Origin: Candidatus Bathyarchaeota archaeon
Lineage (GTDB): Archaea; Thermoproteota; Bathyarchaeia; TCS64
Direction: 5' to 3'
NCBI GenBank assembly: GCA_030669135.1
Contig: DAOVEE010000010.1
Span: forward strand, 1-21,446
Length of the DNA: 21,446 nucleotides
Shown: one piece after another, positions 1 to 7,171 of the stretch
Layout: every line of letters begins with the position of its first letter
Numbering within the stretch: position 1 is the stretch's first letter
Position numbers and translations under genes: made by a program
The notes under the pieces: model-generated
The model's input: only the letters and a program-made list of their open reading frames with translations
What the model was told of the DNA's origin: nothing
The model's database searches: none

Positions 1-315
1 AAGAGCACCATAACCGACGACACCCTGGACCAGATGGACGAGACCATTGACATCGTCGGCGTCGACCACACCGGCTTCGGCAGCGACCTGGAGTTCCCCA
101 ACAGCGTAACCCGCGGCTGCTTCATCTGGAAGAACCCGGACAGGATCGACGTCGACTACTTCACCCCCATGGACGAGACGTGGGGCTACGGGTGGCTGGA
201 GCACATGCCCAACCTAACCATGGGGCTCGTAGCCCGCGGCTACAGCGACCAGGAGACCAAGAAGATCATGGGCGACAACTGGGTCAAGCTTTTCAAGAAG
301 GTGTGGAGAGGCTAA
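1..315 (+). CDS. Membrane dipeptidase (peptidase M19), C-terminal part
   Basis: This is the last 104 residues of a metallo-dipeptidase of the renal dipeptidase (M19) family; the gene begins before the window and reading frame 1 is open from base 1 to the TAA. The family hydrolyses dipeptides with a two-zinc TIM-barrel site. Visible hallmarks are the VGVDHTGFGSD segment, which matches the conserved substrate-side GxGSD motif late in the barrel, and the C-terminal NLTMGLVARGYSDQE helix region followed by a GDNW segment, typical of M19 ends. The zinc ligands themselves lie upstream and cannot be checked. T-rich sequence follows the stop codon. With the M24 and C45 genes downstream it adds to a set of amide-bond hydrolases. 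The family call is firm; the substrate is unknown. Confidence 0.85.
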   Translation, partial: KSTITDDTLDQMDETIDIVGVDHTGFGSDLEFPNSVTRGCFIWKNPDRIDVDYFTPMDETWGYGWLEHMPNLTMGLVARGYSDQETKKIMGDNWVKLFKKVWRG

Positions 316-350
316 TCCCCTTTTCTGTAACCTTTTCCATAGTCACAAGG

Positions 351-356
351 TTAAAC
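351..356 (+). promoter_or_regulatory. Possible TATA box of the Cas2-like gene
   Basis: TTAAAC lies 57 nt before the ATG at 408. With the spacing seen elsewhere in this window (box to start site about 29 nt), transcription would begin near 380, just before the first palindromic repeat copy. The repeat would then lie in the 5' leader. Weak match to the consensus. Confidence 0.3.
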
Positions 357-381
357 AGGGGCAGTGCACAGGCAGGAAATC

Positions 382-408
382 AACCTGTAGTATTCACTAT
401 AAGTTGAA
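382..408 (+). repeat. Palindromic repeat copy R1, upstream of the Cas2-like gene
   Basis: This is the first of four copies of a repeat whose 21-nt core starts TAGTATT and ends AAGTTGAA (core 388-408). It is an imperfect inverted repeat: the left arm AACCTGTAGT and the right arm ACTATAAGTT flank ATTC. Its last base is the A of the downstream ATG, so it touches the start codon and would lie in the 5' leader or operator position. Confidence 0.75.
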
Positions 409-677
409 TGGTGAACCGCTCAATCGCCCAACAGCTACTCGACGACGACAAGGACGAGGCAGGCCGCTGGATAATAGTCTACGACTTCATCGAACACAAA
501 CCCAACCCCAACTTCTGGGTAAACCTGAAAAGGATAAGCAAGACGAATGGAGGCGGCTTAATACAGTACAGCGTCTACCAGACGGAAAGCCTCAGGGAAG
601 CCCAAGCGGTGCGGAAACTCGTGAACCATTACGGAGGGGAGGCGATGGTGTTCAGGTGCGTCGAGGCCAACCTGTAG
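408..677 (+). CDS. Small Cas2-like (ferredoxin-fold) protein bounded by repeats
   Basis: This 89-residue protein reads like a Cas2/VapD-type ferredoxin fold. A first strand WIIVYDF (about 22-28) carries an aspartate where Cas2 has its conserved VYD. A helix with NFWVNLKRI follows, then a strand IQYSVYQT matching the Cas2 'IQYSVF' strand, a second helix rich in charged residues, and a final strand EAMVFRCVEA. Cas2 proteins are about 85-100 residues, so the length fits. Cas2 subunits pair with Cas1 in spacer integration, but no cas1 or other cas gene and no spacer-containing CRISPR array is seen here. VapD-like proteins of this fold are RNases in toxin systems. The ATG at 408 begins on the last base of repeat R1 and the TAG at 675 lies at the start of repeat R2, so the gene fills the space between two repeat copies. 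A GTG at 411 is an alternative start. The fold assignment is by eye; the function is unknown. Confidence 0.6.
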   Translation: MVNRSIAQQLLDDDKDEAGRWIIVYDFIEHKPNPNFWVNLKRISKTNGGGLIQYSVYQTESLREAQAVRKLVNHYGGEAMVFRCVEANL

Positions 678-745
678 TATTCACTACAGGTTCAACATAT
701 AGTATTGACTACAAGTTGAATATGTAGTATTGACTACAAGTTGAC
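669..745 (+). repeat. Three tandem palindromic repeats R2-R4, 25-bp period
   Basis: Three core copies (675-695, 700-720, 725-745) follow one another at exactly 25 bp. R2 is a perfect inverted repeat: AACCTGTAGT and ACTACAGGTT around ATTC (669-692). R3 and R4 keep the TAGTATTGACTACAAGTTGA core but have weaker left arms. R2 overlaps the stop codon of the Cas2-like gene. The period and dyad symmetry suggest protein-binding sites such as iterons or operators, or a degenerate CRISPR-like repeat without spacers. Confidence 0.8.
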
Positions 746-752
746 TTAGAGA

Positions 753-890
753 TTAGAGAAAGACCCCAGGATTTCTGCGTTCACTGTAATCGGCGGCGAG
801 CCACTCCGCGACGGCCTCCACAGTCTCCCTAGATGTGCCGGCGGACGAGAAGTACACCAGTTTACTCTTTTGATCTCCATTTTTATTCAC
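753..890 (-). other. Short open frame, possible gene remnant or small protein
   Basis: The minus strand is open from 941 down to the TAA at 753. From the only plausible start, a GTG at 888-890, it encodes 45 residues. The stretch KLVYFSSAGTSRETVEAVAEWLA looks like a strand followed by an amphipathic helix, as in a nucleotide-binding or pyruvate kinase C-terminal-like fold start, and is less random than most shadow frames. There is no Shine-Dalgarno site and no ATG, so it may be a decayed fragment of a larger gene. The rest of the 678-969 interval holds the R2-R4 repeats and the promoter of the M24 gene. Confidence 0.25.
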
Positions 891-940
891 GTCTGTGTCG
901 ATGCTGTAAAAGGTTCCGGGCAGACCCGCATGGCTAAGAC

Positions 941-946
941 TTTAGT
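941..946 (+). promoter_or_regulatory. TATA-like box of the M24 peptidase gene
   Basis: TTTAGT starts 29 nt before the ATG at 970, the same spacing as the better TATA boxes in this window. It suggests a leaderless transcript starting at or next to the ATG. Confidence 0.4.
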
Positions 947-969
947 GCCCGACGAGTTAATTATACTTC

Positions 970-2256
970 ATGGACGATCAGCTTTTCCCGCCCTACACCA
1001 ACCCTGGGGCGGATACGTATCGGCAGAAGATACTGCCCCTCCACCAGCGAATGGAGGTCTACAACGGGTGGCTCAGGAAGCGGCTGGAGACGCTGCTGCC
1101 CAGGCTCATGGACGAGTGCGGCGTCGAGATGTGGCTCGTCGTCGCCCGTGAGTACAACGAGGACCCCGTCATCATGAGCCTCCTCCCCGAGCCCAACCTC
1201 TACGCCAGGCGGCGCACCATCCTACTGCTTCATAGGAAGCCCGACAGGGTGGACAGGCTCGCCGTCTACAGGTACGGGTTCGGCGACTTCTACGAGGGCG
1301 TCTGGGACCCCGAGAAGGAGGAGCAGCACCAGTGCCTCGCCCGCCTCATAAGGGAGCGTGACCCCAAGACCATAGGCATCAACGTCGGCAACACGTGGGC
1401 CTTCGGCGATGGCCTCACCCATGGAGAGTACACCCTTCTCGTGGACGCCTTGGGCGGCCTGAGTGAACGCCTCATCTCGGCCGAGAAGCTCTGCGTCAGG
1501 TGGCTCGAGACTCGCGTACCCGAGGAGCTTGAGGCCTACCCCATGCTCGTGGAGCTCACCCACGCCATCATACAGGAGGCGTTCAGCAGCAAGGTGATAA
1601 CGCCGGGGGTCACCACCAACGAAGACGTCCAGTGGTGGATACGGCAGAAGATGCTGGACCTGGGCGTCGAGATGTGGTTCCCCGCCACCGTTGACCTTCA
1701 GGGCCATGGCGTCAAGCACGACGACAAGGAGAAGCGTAAGACAATCATGCGGGGCGACCTCCTCCACTGTGACGTCGGGTTCTACTACCTTGGCCTCGCC
1801 ACCGATGTACAGCAGAACGCCTACGTGCTGATACACGGCGAGACGGACGCCCCCCAGGGCCTCAAGGACGCCCTCGCGGACGCCAACAAGTTACAAGACT
1901 TCCACGCCGAGGCCATGAAGACGGGGCACACAGGTAACATGATACTGAAGATGGCGCTGGACAACGCTAAGAAGGCGGGCCTGAACCCCAGCATATACAC
2001 TCACCCCATAGGAGTCCACGGCCACGCCGCAGGCCCCACCATAGGCCTCTGGGACCAGCAAGACGGTGTGCCGGGCAGAGGAGACCATCCACTGCACCCC
2101 GACACCTGCTACGCCATCGAGCTCAACGCCAAGAAGGAGGTGCCCGAGTGGGACGGCCAGGAGGTCCGGATGAGCCTAGAGCAGGACGCATGGTGGACAG
2201 GAGACAGACTGGTGTTCCTGGCAGGCCGCCAGAAGAGGTTGCACTTGGTGAGCTGA
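970..2256 (+). CDS. M24 family metallopeptidase (Xaa-Pro aminopeptidase-like)
   Basis: This 428-residue protein has the two-domain layout of creatinase/aminopeptidase P family enzymes, with a creatinase-like N-terminal domain (about 1-180) and a 'pita-bread' catalytic domain (about 190-415). The five dinuclear-metal ligands can be placed: D268 in the HCDVGFY segment, D279 in ATDVQQ, H350 in GVHGH, E384 in AIELNAK and E404 in SLEQDAW. A catalytically active enzyme releasing an N-terminal residue before proline, or a related hydrolase, is therefore likely. The leader-free ATG is supported by a TTTAGT box 29 nt upstream. The C_GCAxxG_C_C gene starts one base after the TGA stop, so the two are probably cotranscribed and translationally coupled. 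The exact substrate (peptide, or a creatinase-like amidine) cannot be read from sequence. Confidence 0.9.
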   Translation: MDDQLFPPYTNPGADTYRQKILPLHQRMEVYNGWLRKRLETLLPRLMDECGVEMWLVVAREYNEDPVIMSLLPEPNLYARRRTILLLHRKPDRVDRLAVYRYGFGDFYEGVWDPEKEEQHQCLARLIRERDPKTIGINVGNTWAFGDGLTHGEYTLLVDALGGLSERLISAEKLCVRWLETRVPEELEAYPMLVELTHAIIQEAFSSKVITPGVTTNEDVQWWIRQKMLDLGVEMWFPATVDLQGHGVKHDDKEKRKTIMRGDLLHCDVGFYYLGLATDVQQNAYVLIHGETDAPQGLKDALADANKLQDFHAEAMKTGHTGNMILKMALDNAKKAGLNPSIYTHPIGVHGHAAGPTIGLWDQQDGVPGRGDHPLHPDTCYAIELNAKKEVPEWDGQEVRMSLEQDAWWTGDRLVFLAGRQKRLHLVS

Positions 2257-2257
2257 G

Positions 2258-2767
2258 ATGGTAGACATCGAGTCAATAGGCGCCAAGGCGCTGGAGTACG
2301 ACAAGTACAGTGGCTGCAGCCAGAGCGTTCTCCTCGCCCTGCAGGAGGCCTTCGACATAGGCGGCCAGGAGAGCTTCCGGGCCGCCACCGTCCTCAGCGG
2401 AGGTGTAGCCCGGAGGGGAGAGACCTGCGGCGCCCTGCTAGGCGGATTAATGGCTTTGGGGCTGGTCTATGGACGAGACGACATCCGCGACACCCAGGCC
2501 TACAGGGACGCCATGACGCCCGCCAACGAGATCATAGACGAGTTCAAGAAGAGGCTCGAGGAAGAGTTCGGGTTCGACGAGCCTCTGGACTCAACCATCT
2601 GCCGCGACATCCAGGAACATATCTACGGACGGAGCTTCGACCTGAACAACCCCGAGGATTACCCGCTGTTCCTTGAGGCGGGCGGCCACGGCGACGAGGG
2701 GTGCCCTAAGACCTGCGCCGTCGCGGCCAAGGTGGCCGCGGAGAAGCTCAGAAAGTTACTGGAATAG
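2258..2767 (+). CDS. C_GCAxxG_C_C family redox protein
   Basis: This 169-residue protein matches the C_GCAxxG_C_C family, small proteins with spaced cysteines thought to bind a metal or take part in redox reactions. Visible cysteines are C20 in SGCSQSVLLAL, C57 in the hallmark GGVARRGETCGALLGG, C115, and the C149/C153 pair in GCPKTC. The central GETCGALxGGxMALGL helix is the family signature, although the C-G-C-A form is here T-C-G-A. It begins one nucleotide after the M24 peptidase stop codon, so it is the second gene of that operon. It is followed by T-rich sequence consistent with termination. No signal peptide or membrane segment is seen. The biochemical role of the family is not settled; the family call is strong. 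Confidence 0.85.
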   Translation: MVDIESIGAKALEYDKYSGCSQSVLLALQEAFDIGGQESFRAATVLSGGVARRGETCGALLGGLMALGLVYGRDDIRDTQAYRDAMTPANEIIDEFKKRLEEEFGFDEPLDSTICRDIQEHIYGRSFDLNNPEDYPLFLEAGGHGDEGCPKTCAVAAKVAAEKLRKLLE

Positions 2768-2783
2768 CAGACGCGTTGCACCC

Positions 2784-2804
2784 ATTTTTATTATCTAAAA
2801 AGGG
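2784..2804. terminator. T-rich convergent termination region
   Basis: A T-run (ATTTTTATTAT, 2784-2794) follows the plus-strand operon, and an A-run at 2797-2801 reads as CCCTTTTTAG on the minus strand after the zinc-finger gene. Together they form a short two-way archaeal-style terminator between convergent genes. Confidence 0.45.
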
Positions 2805-2831
2805 AGTGCCTGGAAAATAATTGAACCCCGG

Positions 2832-3014
2832 TTACTTTTTACCGCCGAAAAGCCCGGTAATGATGCTCATAGGAGATCTCTTAACGCCCTTGGACAGACA
2901 TTCGTTGCATAGACGCTTATGGGACTTGCCGCACCGTACACAGAAGTTTACTCCGCATTCCTTACATTTGTAGGTCTTGACGCGCTGTGCCCCACATACT
3001 TCACAATCTGGCAT
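2832..3014 (-). CDS. Small zinc-finger protein
   Basis: This 60-residue basic protein has four CxxC-type pairs: CEVC near the N-terminus, CKEC, CVRC and CNEC. The spacing is enough for two zinc sites, resembling a compact B-box/ZNF-HIT-like treble-clef arrangement. The C-terminal tail SIITGLFGGKK is mildly hydrophobic and ends in lysines. The start is set at the internal ATG (MPDCEVCG), which has a GGTGA Shine-Dalgarno-like site at suitable spacing; an ATG three codons upstream (3023) sits directly against that site and is less likely. A minus-strand TATA-like box lies at 3093-3098. It is divergent from the Lhr helicase gene. Such proteins usually bind nucleic acid or act as adaptors; nothing more specific can be said. 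Confidence 0.7.
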   Translation of the reverse strand: MPDCEVCGAQRVKTYKCKECGVNFCVRCGKSHKRLCNECLSKGVKRSPMSIITGLFGGKK

Positions 3015-3092
3015 TCCTATCATTCACCTATCGATCTGGATGCCCTGCATCTTGTCTCTACGAGGCATCTCACCTCTGGATGTGTACAAGAA

Positions 3093-3098
3093 TATAAA
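3093..3098 (-). promoter_or_regulatory. TATA box of the zinc-finger gene
   Basis: TTTATA on the minus strand, predicting a start near 3069 and a leader of about 55 nt carrying the GGTGA ribosome site. It is back-to-back with the promoter of the helicase gene. Confidence 0.45.
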
Positions 3099-3148
3099 TC
3101 AGTGGATTACGTGGGGGCTGTATCTAAAAGGCTCATCAGTGGATACAA

Positions 3149-3154
3149 TTTAAT
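3149..3154 (+). promoter_or_regulatory. TATA box of the Lhr helicase gene
   Basis: TTTAAT begins 29 nt before the ATG at 3178. This spacing would make the mRNA leaderless from that ATG and argues against the ATG at 3169, which would lie upstream of the predicted start site. Confidence 0.55.
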
Positions 3155-3177
3155 TTCGCCTTTCCATCATGAAACCC

Positions 3178-6021
3178 ATGCAGCCCAGCGTCTTCAGCGT
3201 GCTCCACGCAAGGATAATGTCGGGGCTAGAGATGCTGGGCATATCGGAGCCGACGCCTCCACAGGAGAGAGTGATTAAACCGATACTTGACGGGGAGAAC
3301 GTGCTCCTCATAGCCCCCACCGCCAGCGGGAAGACGGAGGCGGCGCTGCTACCCGTGTTCGACATGTATCTAAGGTCGGAGCCGGGGCGGGGCATAGGCA
3401 TCATCTACATCACTCCGCCACGGGCGCTGAACAGGGACATCGAGAAGCGGATGAGGTTCTGGGCAGACCACCTGGGCATCGACATCCAAGTAAGGCACGG
3501 CGACACCAGCCAGAAGCAGAGGCGTAGGCAATCCACTAAGCCACCGCAGATGCTCATCACAACTCCTGAGACTCTGCAGGCGATACTGCCCACCAAGTCG
3601 ATGCGGAAACACCTGAAGACTGTCAGATGGATCATCGTCGACGAGATTCACGACCTGGCGGCGAGCAAGCGAGGAGCCCAACTCACCATCGGCATGGAGA
3701 GGCTCGAACAAGCCACCGGACATAAGATCCAGAGGATCGGGCTCAGCGCCACAGTCGGCAACCCAGAGACCGTTGCCTCGTTCCTCGGCGGCGTCCACCG
3801 CGTCAACACCGTCGAGGTCGAGGTGGACAAGAGCTACGTATACAACGTCGAGTTCCCTGAGCCCGGCGACGAGGAATACGACCTAGCTGACGAGATCGAC
3901 ACGTCTCCTAAGGCGGCTTCGAGGCTCAACCGGATAAGACGCCTCGTTAAGGATCATAACAGCACCCTCGTATTCGTGCAGGGGAGGGGCCAAGCCGAGG
4001 CCCTCGGCTACAGGCTGAAGACCCTAGACAAGGGCATAGAGGTGCACCATGGGAGCCTGAGCCGGGAGCAGAGGCACAGCGTCGAGGACGACTTCAAAGC
4101 CGGTGAACTCAAGGCCATAGTCTGCACCAGCACGCTGCAGCTCGGCATCGACATGGGGGAGGTGGACCTCTGCATCCAGTACCTCAGCCCCCGGCAGGTC
4201 TCCACCCTCATGCAGAGGGTGGGACGGGCGGGCCACAAGATAAGCCGTCTGAGCAGAGGCGTCACCATCCCGGCGTACGGCGAGGACGCGCTTGAGAGCG
4301 TGGTGACCAGCGAGATGGCGAGGCGGAAGCAGCTTGAGCCCACCGTGGTCCACATGGAGCCCCTCGACGTGCTCACCCACCAGATAGCGGGGCTCACGCT
4401 GAGCCACGAGGAAGACATCGGTATGGGGGAGCTCCATGAGCTGATCACGAGGGCGTACCCGTTCATGGGCTACAGCATAGAGGATCTGGAGGAGCTCACG
4501 GAGTTCCTATCCAAGATAGGGTTGATTGTGAAGGAAGGAGAAATCTTGAAGGGCCGCGGTAAGGCAAGAAGATACTACTACGAGAACCTGGGCATGATAA
4601 ACGACGAGCGAAGGTACCCGTTCATCAACGCCGTGACGGACGAGATGGTGGGCACCGTTGGCGACGAGTTCTGGAGCCTGCGGGCCCGCGTCGGCCTGAA
4701 CGTCATCCTCCGCGGCCGCGTCTGGCGGATACTCCAGATAGACGAGGAGCGAGGCGTGCTCCACGCACTCCCCAGCACGGACCCTCTCGGCGCTCTCCCC
4801 GGCTGGGACGGCGAGCTCATCCCCGTCTCGAGGGACGTGGCCGAGGAGAGTGGGAGGCTACGCTTGGAGATACTCGAGGCTACGCGGAGCGGCGGGCTGA
4901 GTGAACTGGCGGAGTCACTGGACACAGACGTGAATAGCCTAGCCGAAGTCGCCAGGGAGACCAAGGCTCACATGAAGTCGGGGGTCCCACTGCCAAGCCC
5001 CGACAACCTCGTCATCGAGGTCTACGACAGGTATATGATCATTCACAGCACCCGCGGCGAGAACCTCAACAGGGCTCTCGGCGCGATACTCGACGCCGCA
5101 CTCAGCGAGATGGAGCTCATATACGCGTGGTGGAACGACCCCTACAGGATACTCATCGAGGCCCCAAACAAGCTCAACAAGGACGAGGTGGAGCGCGTCG
5201 AGAAGCTCATCACGGGTATAACGGAGGCGGACAGGCTCCTCATGAAGTTCATGGAGGCCAGGTTCCCATTCGGCTACAAGATGAAGTTCATCGCCGAGCG
5301 GTTCGGCGTCCTTCCCCGCGGCAAGATCATGGGCCCTGACCGCATCGAGAACCTCTACTACAGGTTCAAGGACACGCCCATCTACAAGGAGACCCTGCGC
5401 GAAGCGTACCAGGAGAAACTGGACCTCCCAGGAGTCAAGGAGACGATCCAAGGGATCGCTGATGGGAGGATCTCGGTTGAGGTGAAGATGGTGTCCGAGC
5501 CCAGTGTGCTCGCTCGGCACATACTTGAGAAGTACGCTGACGTCGAGGAGCTCATGGCCACAGACGCCACCATCTCCGACCAGCTTCAGTATATGAAGCA
5601 GAGTATTGAGAGCCGCAGCGTTAACCTAGCCTGCGTCAACTGCGGCGAGTGGCACATCCGGGTCCGGATAAGGGAGCTGGACGACCACCCCAGGTGCGGT
5701 AACTGCGGCAGCGGCCTCCTCGCCATGATGCGGCGCCACCAGAGCCCGGAGCATTTCCAGGGGTTGCTCAGACGCTGGAAGGAGGGGGAGGAGCTGTTCG
5801 GCGATGATATGGATCAGCTGGTCCATGGTAGGAAGACCGCGGATATGGTGCTCAGCTACGGCAGGCAGGCGGTGGAGGCGCTCATGGTCTACGGCGTCGG
5901 CCCCGTCACCTCGTACCAGGTGCTCAGTCGAATGCATCGCAGCGACGAGGAGTTCTACAAGGACCTCCTCAAGGCAAAGATTCAGTACATGAAGACCAGG
6001 CAGTACTGGGACGACAAGTAG
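3178..6021 (+). CDS. Lhr-type superfamily 2 DNA helicase with zinc site
   Basis: This 947-residue protein is an ATP-dependent helicase of the Lhr (large helicase-related) group, 3'-5' translocases linked to DNA repair and recombination. The motifs are in order: a Q-like PTPPQER motif, Walker A APTASGKT (46-53), motif II DEIH (155-158), motif III SAT (190-192), motifs IV-V (HHGSLSREQR, CTSTLQLGIDMG) and motif VI QRVGRAGH (346-353). These are followed by a winged-helix and Lhr-core region. Near the C-terminus two CxxC pairs (C819/C822 and C840/C843) form a likely zinc ribbon. The start is placed at the second ATG because a TTTAAT box lies exactly 29 nt before it; the ATG at 3169 would add three residues. 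Length suits archaeal aLhr proteins. It stands alone as a transcription unit, with a divergent zinc-finger gene upstream. Confidence 0.9.
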   Translation: MQPSVFSVLHARIMSGLEMLGISEPTPPQERVIKPILDGENVLLIAPTASGKTEAALLPVFDMYLRSEPGRGIGIIYITPPRALNRDIEKRMRFWADHLGIDIQVRHGDTSQKQRRRQSTKPPQMLITTPETLQAILPTKSMRKHLKTVRWIIVDEIHDLAASKRGAQLTIGMERLEQATGHKIQRIGLSATVGNPETVASFLGGVHRVNTVEVEVDKSYVYNVEFPEPGDEEYDLADEIDTSPKAASRLNRIRRLVKDHNSTLVFVQGRGQAEALGYRLKTLDKGIEVHHGSLSREQRHSVEDDFKAGELKAIVCTSTLQLGIDMGEVDLCIQYLSPRQVSTLMQRVGRAGHKISRLSRGVTIPAYGEDALESVVTSEMARRKQLEPTVVHMEPLDVLTHQIAGLTLSHEEDIGMGELHELITRAYPFMGYSIEDLEELTEFLSKIGLIVKEGEILKGRGKARRYYYENLGMINDERRYPFINAVTDEMVGTVGDEFWSLRARVGLNVILRGRVWRILQIDEERGVLHALPSTDPLGALPGWDGELIPVSRDVAEESGRLRLEILEATRSGGLSELAESLDTDVNSLAEVARETKAHMKSGVPLPSPDNLVIEVYDRYMIIHSTRGENLNRALGAILDAALSEMELIYAWWNDPYRILIEAPNKLNKDEVERVEKLITGITEADRLLMKFMEARFPFGYKMKFIAERFGVLPRGKIMGPDRIENLYYRFKDTPIYKETLREAYQEKLDLPGVKETIQGIADGRISVEVKMVSEPSVLARHILEKYADVEELMATDATISDQLQYMKQSIESRSVNLACVNCGEWHIRVRIRELDDHPRCGNCGSGLLAMMRRHQSPEHFQGLLRRWKEGEELFGDDMDQLVHGRKTADMVLSYGRQAVEALMVYGVGPVTSYQVLSRMHRSDEEFYKDLLKAKIQYMKTRQYWDDK

Positions 6022-6031
6022 CCGCGTAAGG

Positions 6032-6037
6032 TTTAAT
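6032..6037 (+). promoter_or_regulatory. TATA box of the C45 hydrolase gene
   Basis: TTTAAT starts 29 nt before the ATG at 6061, predicting a leaderless transcript that begins at the start codon. It lies between the Lhr stop codon and this gene. Confidence 0.6.
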
Positions 6038-6060
6038 CCTGTCCGATCCCTCTATACTCC

Positions 6061-7161
6061 ATGACTTCTCCCGTTGAGCAGGGTCGCCAGAGGGGGCTAA
6101 AAGAGAAGCCCGGTATCATTCATGTGTTCAACGAGATCGAGCGGGCGGCCTCGTTCTTCAACCTCAGCGTGGACGACTATCTCAAAGTCGACGAATCCAA
6201 CCTGAAACACGTTCCAGAGCGCTATATAGAGGAGTGCAAGGGTATCGCCAAGGGAGCGGGGATATCCGAGGACCAGGCGCTTGGCATCAACTTCGGTAAG
6301 GGCCCATACAGCTTCTTCCGTGAGGGCTGCACGGCGTTCAGCGTACCGGGCCTCCACTCCGCTGACGGAGCCCCGCTGCTGATGAAGAACCGCGACCTAG
6401 GGTACAGGCGCATCCATCCGCAGGTGCTGGCCTACAGCAGACTAGACGGATACAACGAGTTTCTGGGCGTGACCACCGCTGGAAACGCCTACTGGTACCA
6501 GGGGATGAACGAGATGGGCCTCGTAGCCTTCAACACCGCCACCCTGTGTGGCAAGTACGAGGAAGGCATGACAATCAACATACTCATACGTAGGCTGCTG
6601 GAAGAGTGCGACACAGTTGACGAAGCCCTCCAGTTCATCGAATCAAACAAGGTCTCTGCCTGCAGCAACCTCTTCCTGGGAGACAGAGACGGAAACGTGA
6701 TAGCGGAGCTCAAGAACGGGTTCCCAGTCCACGTAAAGACCGTCGAGAAGCCCGACGCCAGAGCCAACCACTACGTCTACCACGACAACCCTCCCCTCAC
6801 GGAGAAGGAGACCATACTGCACAGGCAGTACACCTTGACCAGATACGAGCGCGCCAAGGAGATGCTCAAGACCGTGGACAAGGTGTCGGTGGATGACCTC
6901 ATCCGCTTCAGCGGAGACCACGACCACGGCCCCGGCAGCCTCAGCGTATGCCGCCACAACTCGTACATAGGCACGGAGCTGGAGAAGCTCATGAGCAGCA
7001 GCACCATAAGCAGCCAGATCTTCAAGATAGGAGACACCGTGGAGACCTGGGTCGCTCTGGGGAGGCCATGCCAAACCGAGTTCGTGCATCACAGGTGGGG
7101 CGACGAAATAATCGATGAACTTGCGTCTGCTGAGCTGTGGCTGAGAAACCTATCCCAATAA
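6061..7161 (+). CDS. C45 family Ntn-hydrolase (acyl-CoA:6-APA acyltransferase-like)
   Basis: This 366-residue protein belongs to the peptidase C45 / acyl-coenzyme A:6-aminopenicillanic acid acyltransferase-like family of N-terminal-nucleophile hydrolases. These enzymes cleave themselves to expose a catalytic cysteine and then act on amide bonds. The expected nucleophile is C90 in REGCTAFSV, and the conserved MKNRDLG segment (N110, R111, D112) follows about 20 residues later. Downstream NEMGLVAFNTA and the NANHY-like RANHYVYHDN segment also fit the family. No signal peptide is visible, so it is likely cytoplasmic. The natural substrate in archaea is unknown; penicillin chemistry should not be assumed. 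A TATA box 29 nt upstream supports the ATG. The gene is a single unit that converges with the AhpD-like gene. Confidence 0.85.
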   Translation: MTSPVEQGRQRGLKEKPGIIHVFNEIERAASFFNLSVDDYLKVDESNLKHVPERYIEECKGIAKGAGISEDQALGINFGKGPYSFFREGCTAFSVPGLHSADGAPLLMKNRDLGYRRIHPQVLAYSRLDGYNEFLGVTTAGNAYWYQGMNEMGLVAFNTATLCGKYEEGMTINILIRRLLEECDTVDEALQFIESNKVSACSNLFLGDRDGNVIAELKNGFPVHVKTVEKPDARANHYVYHDNPPLTEKETILHRQYTLTRYERAKEMLKTVDKVSVDDLIRFSGDHDHGPGSLSVCRHNSYIGTELEKLMSSSTISSQIFKIGDTVETWVALGRPCQTEFVHHRWGDEIIDELASAELWLRNLSQ

Positions 7162-7171
7162 TAGTGTTGCC

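Noticed and set aside
404..727. 107-codon plus-strand frame overlapping the Cas2-like gene
   Set aside because: Arg-, Gln- and Pro-rich random-looking sequence in another frame; the Cas2-like frame has regular strand and helix patterns.
382..745. A true CRISPR array
   Set aside because: The tandem copies are separated by only about 4 bases, so there are no spacers, and the one large gap is filled by a gene. No cas1 or leader was seen.
1222..1836. 204-codon minus-strand frame inside the M24 gene
   Set aside because: The plus-strand frame has all five metal ligands; the antisense frame lacks any structure signature.
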